Assembly (NCBI GenBank): GCA_017444825.1
Contig: JAFSVU010000036.1
Span: forward strand, 1 to 39,684
DNA length: 39,684 nt
From: Clostridia bacterium
Lineage (GTDB): Bacteria; Bacillota; Clostridia; UBA1212
Direction of reading: 5' to 3'
Shown piece after piece: positions 34,147 to 39,684 of this stretch. The notes under the pieces are model-generated. The model did no database searches. It was not told the DNA's origin and worked only from the letters and a program-made list of their open reading frames with translations. A program made the translations under genes and the position numbers. The stretch's first letter is position 1. Every line of letters starts with the position of its first letter.

Positions 34147-35895
34147 ATGAAAATGATAAATCTTAAAATAGACGGTACCCCGGTAACAGTTCCGGAGGGA
34201 ACAACGATCCTGGAAGCCGCAAGACAGGCCGGCGTAAAGATCCCGACACTCTGCTTCCTTAAGGATATTAACGAAATAGGCGCATGCCGTATGTGCGTTG
34301 TTGAAATCAAGGGCGCAAGGGCTCTCCAGGCCGCCTGCGTATATCCGGTCTCCGAAGGTCTTGAGGTTATAACCAATTCCCCCAAGGTCCGCAAATCCAG
34401 GAAGATCACACTTGAGCTCATTCTTTCGAACCACGACAGACGCTGCCTCGAATGCACCAGATCCCAGAATTGCGAGCTCCAGGCTCTCTCTAAAGAGCTT
34501 GGCGTTAACGAGATCCGCTTCCCCGCTCTCAGCGATAAGAAGCTTCTCCCCATCGACAGCATTTCCCCGTCGGTAGTTCGCGATCCCAATAAGTGCGTGC
34601 TCTGCAGAAGATGCGTCAGCGTCTGCAAAAACGTTCAGACAGTAGGCGTTATCGACACCATGGAGAGAGGCTACAGAACGGTGGTTGGTTCTCCCTTCGG
34701 AAAGTCCCTGGCAGAGACTCCCTGCGTAAACTGCGGACAGTGCATCGCGGTTTGCCCCACAGGCGCTCTCACGGAAAAATCCGAGAAATCAGAGGTTTGG
34801 GCAGCTCTTGCGGATCCCGATAAATACGTGGTGTTCCAGACCGCTCCCGCAGTAAGGTTCTCCATTGGCGAAGCTTTCGGAATGCCCATAGGCTCAAGAC
34901 CGACAGGCAAAATGGTTACCGCTATCAGACGCCTTGGCGTTGACAAGGTGTTCGACACAGACACCGGCGCAGACCTCACCATTATGGAAGAGGGCACAGA
35001 GCTCCTCCAGAGGATCAAGAACGGCGGAAAGCTCCCGATGATCACATCCTGCAGCCCCGGATGGATAAAGTTCTGCGAGCACAACTTCCCTGATTTCCTT
35101 GACAATCTTTCATCCTGCAAATCTCCTCACGAGATGTTCGGCGCGGTGATCAAGACGTATTACGCAAAGAAGATGGACATCGATCCTTCCAAGATCTTTA
35201 TGGTCAGCGTAATGCCCTGCACGGCGAAGAAGTTTGAGGCAAAGAGAGACGAAATGAAGAATTCCTCGGGATTCGTTGACGTGGACGCTGTTCTCACCAC
35301 GAGAGAGCTGGCGGCGATGATCAAAGAGGCAGGCATCGACTTCGTGAATCTGCCCGACTCCGACTTTGACGACCCGATGGGCAATGCGACAGGCGCAGGC
35401 GTCATATTCGGCGCCACCGGCGGTGTTATGGAAGCAGCCCTCAGAACAGTTGCCGACATACTCACCGGCGAAGAGCTGAAGGACATTGACTACCACGCAG
35501 TCCGCGGTGTTAAAGGCATCAAGACTGCTGAAGTCAACGTGGCCGGAAAGACCATCAGAGTGGCTGTGGCCAGCGGCCTTGGCAATGCCCGCAAGCTTCT
35601 CAACTCCATCAGATCCGGCGAAGCGACTTACGACTTCATCGAGATCATGGCTTGCCCCGGCGGATGTGTAAACGGCGGCGGTCAGGTGATCCAGCCCTCA
35701 CAGGTGAGAAGCTGGGTGGATCTGAGAGAGCTCAGAGCAAAGGCTACGTACGAAGAGGATGTGGACCTCCCGATCCGCAAGTCTCACGAGAACCCCGTGA
35801 TAAAGAAGCTCTACGAAGAGTTCTACGGCGAGCCCGGAAGCGAGCTGGCACATCACGACCTGCACACCCACTATCATAAGAGAGACAACTATTGA
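34147..35895 (+). CDS. hydA: [FeFe]-hydrogenase catalytic subunit HydA, trimeric type
   Basis: HydA carries the H-cluster and produces or consumes H2. In 582 residues it shows a [2Fe-2S] domain (Cys36, 47, 50, 64), a His-ligated cluster (HDRRCLEC-x5-C from His96), and two [4Fe-4S] motifs (Cys150-160, Cys193-203). The H-domain follows: L1 is TSCSPGW (300-306), L2 is MPCTAKKFE (Cys358) and L3 is MACPGGCVNGGG (Cys503, 507). L1 has Ser where the textbook TSCCPxW has its second Cys. The C-terminus ends in SHENP, a YEEFYGEPGS segment and a His-rich tail. ATG at 34147 follows GAGGGGGTG by seven bases; ATG at 34129 overlaps the HydB stop and is less likely. The maturases HydE, HydF and HydG are not in this window. 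The clusters and gene order support NADH/ferredoxin bifurcation. Confidence 0.95.
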   Translation: MKMINLKIDGTPVTVPEGTTILEAARQAGVKIPTLCFLKDINEIGACRMCVVEIKGARALQAACVYPVSEGLEVITNSPKVRKSRKITLELILSNHDRRCLECTRSQNCELQALSKELGVNEIRFPALSDKKLLPIDSISPSVVRDPNKCVLCRRCVSVCKNVQTVGVIDTMERGYRTVVGSPFGKSLAETPCVNCGQCIAVCPTGALTEKSEKSEVWAALADPDKYVVFQTAPAVRFSIGEAFGMPIGSRPTGKMVTAIRRLGVDKVFDTDTGADLTIMEEGTELLQRIKNGGKLPMITSCSPGWIKFCEHNFPDFLDNLSSCKSPHEMFGAVIKTYYAKKMDIDPSKIFMVSVMPCTAKKFEAKRDEMKNSSGFVDVDAVLTTRELAAMIKEAGIDFVNLPDSDFDDPMGNATGAGVIFGATGGVMEAALRTVADILTGEELKDIDYHAVRGVKGIKTAEVNVAGKTIRVAVASGLGNARKLLNSIRSGEATYDFIEIMACPGGCVNGGGQVIQPSQVRSWVDLRELRAKATYEEDVDLPIRKSHENPVIKKLYEEFYGEPGSELAHHDLHTHYHKRDNY

Positions 35896-35968
35896 TAAGT
35901 GAGGCCCGAAGGCAGGCTGAATAAGTTTTAACGATGAAGCGGCGGCCCGGCCGACGCTTCAAAGATCT

Positions 35969-36008
35969 AAAAAAGAGAAGCCAGAAGATTATCCGACTTC
36001 TCTTTTTT
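35969..36008. terminator. Bidirectional intrinsic terminator between hydA and mscS
   Basis: AAAAAAGAGAAG (35969-35980) pairs perfectly with CTTCTCTTTTTT (35997-36008) around a 16-base loop. The A and T runs give a T tail in both directions, serving the hydrogenase operon and the convergent mscS gene. Confidence 0.85.
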
Positions 36009-36063
36009 GCCTATATTCAGGACTCGATTTAGATCCCGGGCAAATTGAGTCGCCCGCTTTCGA

Positions 36064-36942
36064 TCAGTCCTTTTTAATGTGAACGTCCAGCTGGTTAAAC
36101 GGTATCGACATGCCCTCGGCCTCAAGAGCCTTCCTGACGTCGGACAGCAGCTTGAAATATACGTCCCAGTAGTCCGGGGTCTTGACCCAGTTTCTCGTCC
36201 TAATAATGACGGCGCTGGAATCGTAGGAGGCGACGGCCGCGAAGGGCTCGGGCACCTTCAGTATCCTGTCCTCGTGGCTTACAAGATCGAGAATGATCTC
36301 AATGGCACGGGCGGAGTCGTCGCCGTAGGAGATCGAAAAGTCGATGTCGACGCGCCTGAGTTCCTTCTCCGAATAATTCACCACGGTGGATGAGGAGGCG
36401 ACGCTGTTGGGCACGTATATCACCTTGTTATCCACGGTGCGTAGCTTGGTGTGACAAAGCCTGATCTCTTCAACGGTTCCCGCGCTTCCGGAGATGTCCA
36501 CGTAGTCGTCCAGCTTAAACGGTCTTGTGACCAGAATCAGTATGCCGCCGGCGATATTGCCGAGGGTCCCGTTGATGGCAAGGCCCACCGTAACTCCCGC
36601 GGATGCGAGCAGCGCCGAGACTGCGCTTGTGTCGATGCCCACGAAGGACACGAGGCCGGCCACGATGACCACCTTAAGTACGATCTTACCTACGTATAGC
36701 AATGTTTTTGTGATGGTCCTGTCCAGCTTCTTGCTCTTGTCCAGCTTCTTTTTCAGGCTCCTGGCGATGAGATTGATTATCCAGAAGGATACGATCATTA
36801 TAACTATCGCGATGAGAAGCCTTATGCCGGAGGTCAGTGCCCAGTTCACGACGGTCTCCTTTATAGACTCCCAGGATATGGACGAAGCGCCCCCTGTCTT
36901 TTCGGATGATTCCGCAAGCAAAGCAAATGTATATCCGCTCAC
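36064..36942 (-). CDS. MscS-family small-conductance mechanosensitive channel
   Basis: MscS channels open under membrane tension to release solutes on osmotic downshock. The product (292 residues) has three membrane helices: about 38-60, 80-103, and the pore helix near 105-135 with the Gly/Ala pattern SALLASAGVTVGLAINGTLG. The conserved beta-domain segment follows (GILILVTRPFKLDDYVDI), then the C-terminal alpha/beta domain ending in the family motif IPFNQLDVHI. I chose GTG at 36942 because AAAGGAG lies eight bases upstream; a TTG at 36978 would be longer but would include that ribosome site. It is a single gene between the hydrogenase operon and the alpha-galactosidase. Confidence 0.93.
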   Translation of the reverse strand: MSGYTFALLAESSEKTGGASSISWESIKETVVNWALTSGIRLLIAIVIMIVSFWIINLIARSLKKKLDKSKKLDRTITKTLLYVGKIVLKVVIVAGLVSFVGIDTSAVSALLASAGVTVGLAINGTLGNIAGGILILVTRPFKLDDYVDISGSAGTVEEIRLCHTKLRTVDNKVIYVPNSVASSSTVVNYSEKELRRVDIDFSISYGDDSARAIEIILDLVSHEDRILKVPEPFAAVASYDSSAVIIRTRNWVKTPDYWDVYFKLLSDVRKALEAEGMSIPFNQLDVHIKKD

Positions 36943-36977
36943 TTTTTTAGCTCCTTTACAGAAAATGTACGTAATCA

Positions 36978-37006
36978 ATTATACCATCGCGGGAAATGAA
37001 GAACAA
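36978..37006 (-). promoter_or_regulatory. Promoter for mscS
   Basis: On the minus strand TTGTTC (37006-37001) and TATAAT (36983-36978) are 17 bp apart. The start of transcription falls only about 30 bases before GTG 36942, which further excludes the longer TTG start. Confidence 0.6.
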
Positions 37007-37065
37007 GAGCGACGAGACAATGCGCGTGAGGGGGGCGGGAAACGCCAATGCGCAGGTTTTCATGC

Positions 37066-37094
37066 TTGCAAATTAACGGGTTTACAGGTACAAT
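37066..37094 (+). promoter_or_regulatory. Promoter for the alpha-galactosidase gene
   Basis: TTGCAA (37066-37071), 17 bp and TACAAT (37089-37094) lie about 50 bases upstream of the ATG at 37145. A CRE or other operator was not recognised. Confidence 0.5.
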
Positions 37095-37144
37095 CGGCTT
37101 AAACAGCCCGGTCGGAAGCAGGCCGGAAAACCACAGGAGACCCC

Positions 37145-39169
37145 ATGTTCAGTTCTTACAAACCGTTTTACTACGTAAACATCGACGCCGAGACGAATTA
37201 CGTCTACCACTCAGAGCACCCAAACGAGAGACCTGCAAGTATCACTTCAGACAATAAGACCGTTTACGACATCGATCCACATAACGCCGAAATATCGGTA
37301 ATTACCGAAAATTTTAAAAACGCCAATGCCGTGCGCCAAAGGACCGTGATCAAAAACAAGGGTCAAAAGCCCTTCACGGTGGACACCCTCTCCGCTCTTT
37401 ACCAGACGGGAATCGGCGATGACGAAGCGGGTCTTAGACCCGGCAGATTTATTATCCACTATGCCCACAGCGCATGGCAGGGCGAGGCCCAGTGGCGCAG
37501 CACCACACCGGAGGACGCGGGCCTTTACGAGACCTACAACCACGGCACCCAGACGTCCTTCAGGCTCTCCTCCCAGGGCACCTGGACCACCCACCGCTAC
37601 GAACCGGTACTGCTTGTTGAGGATAAGCTCCTTGGCGAGACCTGGGTCTTCACCTGCGAAAGCGGCTCGGGCTGGGCCATCGACGTCAATGTCCGGGGCC
37701 AGAGGGACCGGCTGTCCCTCGCGGTGTTCGTCTCCGGAAGCTATGAAAAAAACGACGGCTGGTACGTTACCCTTGCCCCCGGCGACACCTACTCGACCTG
37801 CTATGCCACGGTAAGCCTTGTAAAGGGCGGCTTCGAGGAGGCTGCGGCTGAGCTTGTGCGCTCAGGCCGGGAGATCATGAAAGCCTCTTTCCCCGGCGGT
37901 CTTATGCCCCTTTGCTTCAACGATTATATGAACTGCATCTGGGCTCTCCCCACTGAGGAAAAGTGCAGGGCGCTCATTGCCGCCGCGGCCGCAGCAGGCG
38001 CGGAGTATTACGTCATAGACGCAGGCTGGTTCGGCACCCATCCCAACTGGGGGTCGTCCCTTGGCGACTGGAACGTAAACGACTCACTCTTTGGCGAAGG
38101 GGGCCTTTCGGGCATTTTCCGCCTCATCGAAGCCTCGGGAATGAAGCCTGGCATCTGGCTCGAGATCGAATCCATCAACCTTGCCTCGGAATACGCCAAG
38201 GCCCACCCTGACCACATCCTGCGCCGCCACGGCAATATCATCGGCGGCGGGGTCGGTTTCCTGGACTTCCGCCTGAAAGAGGTCCGGGACTACATTGAAA
38301 GCGTCTTCGACCGCCTCTACGCCATGGGCGTAAGGTTCATCAAGAACGACTATAACCAGACCACGGGCATCGGCATCGACCCCGTTCCGGGCGAAAAGGA
38401 TCCCGGGTCGCCTGCGGCAGAGCTTGAAAAACTCACGGGCGCATTCAGACGTTTTATAGATAAAATGCGGGAAAAATATCCCGATCTCATAATCGAGAAC
38501 TGCGGCAGCGGCGCCATGCGAAGCGACATAGGCACCCTCTCCTCCTTCCACCTCCAGTCCATCAGCGACCAGGAGGACTACTTCCGCATGCCTTCCATCA
38601 TACAGGGCCTTGAAGCCTTTATCCCGCCTGAGCGTTGCGGCATCTGGGCATACCCTTACCCGTCGCCCATCGACGACCGCATGACATTCAAACGTGACCG
38701 CTCCTTCACCGAAAAGTTCTCGGACGGCTCAAACACCGTATTCAACATGGTCAGCGGCCTCATGGGTCTCATGTACCTCTCCGGCCGGATCGACATGGCG
38801 GACGACGTTGGCGCAAAGCTTATCAGGGAGGCCTGCGACGTTTACAAAGCCAACCGGAAAACCGTGATGTCCGCGGTACCCGTCTACCCGACGCCCCGGC
38901 AGCGCCTCTCCATCGACACGCCCTTTACGAGCCTCGGCCTTCTGAACAAAGAGGAGGGCAAACTCTTTTTGGCTGTCTGGCACGACGCCAATACCCCCTC
39001 CGATTACAACGTCGACATTGGCAAGTACCTTAGAGACGCCAATGCCCCCCGCATAACCGGGACCTACCCCTCGTCTCTGCCTGGCTACGGCGCAGAACTG
39101 TCGGAAGGTGTCCTTACGGTCTCCCTGCCCTGCGGCCCCTCGGCGATATACGTGGCGCTGGATATCTGA
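37145..39169 (+). CDS. Alpha-galactosidase-like glycosidase, GH36 (clan GH-D)
   Basis: GH36 retaining enzymes hydrolyse alpha-1,6-galactosides such as raffinose, stachyose or galactomannan side chains. The 674-residue protein has an N-terminal beta-supersandwich (about 1-260), a central TIM barrel (YYVIDAGWFG, KPGIWLEIESI) and a C-terminal beta domain. The nucleophile is Asp402 in FIKNDYNQ, equivalent to the KWDxN motif, and the acid/base is Asp475 in SISDQEDY, after IENCGSGAMRSD. The motifs depart somewhat from the best known GH36 enzymes (KNDYN, NCGSG), so specificity could differ. There is no signal peptide, so it is cytosolic. The start is ATG at 37145 after AGGAG. It is probably monocistronic, with a strong hairpin immediately after the stop. 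Confidence 0.9.
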   Translation: MFSSYKPFYYVNIDAETNYVYHSEHPNERPASITSDNKTVYDIDPHNAEISVITENFKNANAVRQRTVIKNKGQKPFTVDTLSALYQTGIGDDEAGLRPGRFIIHYAHSAWQGEAQWRSTTPEDAGLYETYNHGTQTSFRLSSQGTWTTHRYEPVLLVEDKLLGETWVFTCESGSGWAIDVNVRGQRDRLSLAVFVSGSYEKNDGWYVTLAPGDTYSTCYATVSLVKGGFEEAAAELVRSGREIMKASFPGGLMPLCFNDYMNCIWALPTEEKCRALIAAAAAAGAEYYVIDAGWFGTHPNWGSSLGDWNVNDSLFGEGGLSGIFRLIEASGMKPGIWLEIESINLASEYAKAHPDHILRRHGNIIGGGVGFLDFRLKEVRDYIESVFDRLYAMGVRFIKNDYNQTTGIGIDPVPGEKDPGSPAAELEKLTGAFRRFIDKMREKYPDLIIENCGSGAMRSDIGTLSSFHLQSISDQEDYFRMPSIIQGLEAFIPPERCGIWAYPYPSPIDDRMTFKRDRSFTEKFSDGSNTVFNMVSGLMGLMYLSGRIDMADDVGAKLIREACDVYKANRKTVMSAVPVYPTPRQRLSIDTPFTSLGLLNKEEGKLFLAVWHDANTPSDYNVDIGKYLRDANAPRITGTYPSSLPGYGAELSEGVLTVSLPCGPSAIYVALDI

Positions 39170-39170
39170 T

Positions 39171-39226
39171 ACCTATAATAGGAAAAATGTGCCGCTTCCC
39201 GCAGCACATTTTTCCTATTTATAGGT
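39171..39226 (+). terminator. Long hairpin after the alpha-galactosidase
   Basis: The arms 39171-39192 and 39204-39226 pair along their full length with one single-base bulge. The stem includes AGGAAAAATGTGC/GCACATTTTTCCT around an 11-base loop. The tail after the stem is weak in T, but the 22-pair stem makes termination or transcript protection likely. Confidence 0.7.
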
Positions 39227-39250
39227 ACTTATTAAATTCTACTCTTAATT

Positions 39251-39294
39251 TATTACTTCTTACTTATTACCTTGGCGGCACTCCCTCGCGTCTC
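39251..39294 (-). repeat. Dispersed intergenic repeat, copy 3a (inverted)
   Basis: TTACTTATTACCTTGGCGGCACTCCCTC-like sequence is the reverse complement of the GAGGGAGTGCCGCTCAAGTA plus AATAAGTAA unit in copy 2. One or two mismatches separate them. Confidence 0.8.
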
Positions 39295-39376
39295 GCACCT
39301 TGCATCTCGTCACTTGGCTTCACTTCGTGAAGAATCGTTCCTCGATGAAATGTGGTCGACGGGGGCCCCTCGATGT

Positions 39377-39417
39377 ACCTAATACTTCTTACCTTTTACT
39401 TATTACTTTGAGCGGCT
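39377..39417 (-). repeat. Dispersed intergenic repeat, copy 3b (inverted)
   Basis: The segment ends TACTTATTACTTTGAGCGGC, the exact reverse complement of GCCGCTCAAAGTAATAAGTA in copy 1. Between 3a and 3b lies a CTTCAC-TTC-GTGAAG hairpin (39318-39332) and two direct copies of CCTCGATG (39340 and 39368). Confidence 0.85.
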
Positions 39418-39498
39418 ATTGTGTACCCTTTGTCAAGGACAATTTAATTTTAGGAGTAGTTTTTAGCTCTCCCAATTTGTTATACTGTTTTTACTTTA

Positions 39499-39592
39499 CC
39501 ACCCCGGAGGATAGTGCAACGCTGAGGAGCGACACGAGCGCCGCGGTGGGTTTACGGGAGGCGGTTCTAAGCGAACTGCCTTTTCCTTTTTT
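39499..39592 (+). ncRNA. Possible structured leader RNA ending in an intrinsic terminator
   Basis: CCACC-C-CGG (39499-39507) pairs with CCG-C-GGTGG (39541-39549), eight pairs with one symmetric C/C mismatch. It stacks on CGCT (39520-39523) with AGCG (39537-39540). GGCGGTTC (39560-39567) then pairs with GAACTGCC (39573-39580) and is followed by TTTTCCTTTTTT, a good intrinsic terminator. An alternative pairing of CGGGAGG (39555-39561) with CCTCCCG (39601-39607) overlaps the terminator's left arm, as in attenuators. I do not recognise a riboswitch class. A TATACT at 39481 could be a -10 but lacks a clear -35. Confidence 0.35.
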
Positions 39593-39684
39593 GCGTTTAC
39601 CTCCCGAAGCTTTCTCGTTCCGCCTCTCGGAAACTCGACGCGTTAAACCTCGGGGTTTGGGGCAGAGCCCCATAACTAAAAAAC
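39593..39684. other. Unassigned non-coding right end
   Basis: No gene is supported here. The stretch has small inverted elements, AAACC/GGTTT and GGGGC-AGA-GCCCC (39659-39671), of a kind often scattered in clostridial intergenic DNA. Upstream, TTGTC-AAG-GACAA (39430-39442) is another short palindrome. Whether a gene begins beyond the window is unknown. Confidence 0.4.

Noticed and set aside
39422-39442. TGTACCC...GACA stretch as an insertion-sequence end
   Set aside because: No transposase, matching inverted end or target duplication is visible inside the window.
39491-39673. 60-codon minus-strand frame at the right end
   Set aside because: Basic, low-complexity translation over hairpin-rich DNA, no ribosome site; better explained as structured non-coding sequence.

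Overview
The window looks like chromosome from an anaerobic, probably spore-forming clostridium (Bacillota, Clostridia; gut or rumen Oscillospirales/Ruminococcaceae-type). Supporting this are a SpoIIP-like amidase next to lepA and hemW, a CotH-family protein, a class B sortase, a DnaD plus DnaC/DnaI pair, a trimeric electron-bifurcating [FeFe]-hydrogenase, BspA-like leucine-rich lipoproteins, and plant-glycan glycosidases. Base composition and codon use look even throughout. I see no tRNA, rRNA, CRISPR array, phage or complete insertion sequence.

Layout. 1-3559 (minus strand): a CobW-type GTPase with a His/Asp/Cys-rich tail that runs off the window, an M18 aminopeptidase, and a ParA with an unusually short ParB-like partner. 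3856-11372 (plus): CotH-like secreted protein, SpoIIP-like amidase, LepA, HemW and an AIM24-family protein. 11376-16907: a repeat-laced spacer, two plus-strand lipoproteins, a decayed winged-helix gene remnant, and a convergent LRR lipoprotein. 17192-27594 (plus): a GH78 rhamnosidase, a SpoT-like HD hydrolase, a frameshifted M32 carboxypeptidase, then two ABC exporters flanking a DUF1854 protein. 27713-31571 (plus): sortase B, DnaD, DnaC-like loader and an unknown membrane protein. 31677-35895 (plus): HydC, HydB and HydA. Then a minus-strand MscS channel, a plus-strand GH36 alpha-galactosidase, and a non-coding right end with repeats and a possible structured RNA.

How the genes fit together. 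HydCBA would reoxidise NADH and reduced ferredoxin to H2 during fermentation of sugars released by enzymes such as the two glycosidases. SpoIIP and perhaps CotH point to sporulation. DnaD and DnaC load the replicative helicase. The most unusual locus is the ABC/DUF1854/ABC set. Each exporter has an extra cytosolic N-terminal beta-rich (PH-like) segment and a four-Cys zinc ribbon before its membrane domain, and a DUF1854 protein is encoded between them. The substrate is unknown. A dispersed repeat family separates DUF1854 from the second exporter and appears to carry that exporter's ribosome binding site.

Promoters were found by eye. Several follow TTGAAA, 17 bp, TATAAT closely and agree with the gene layout.
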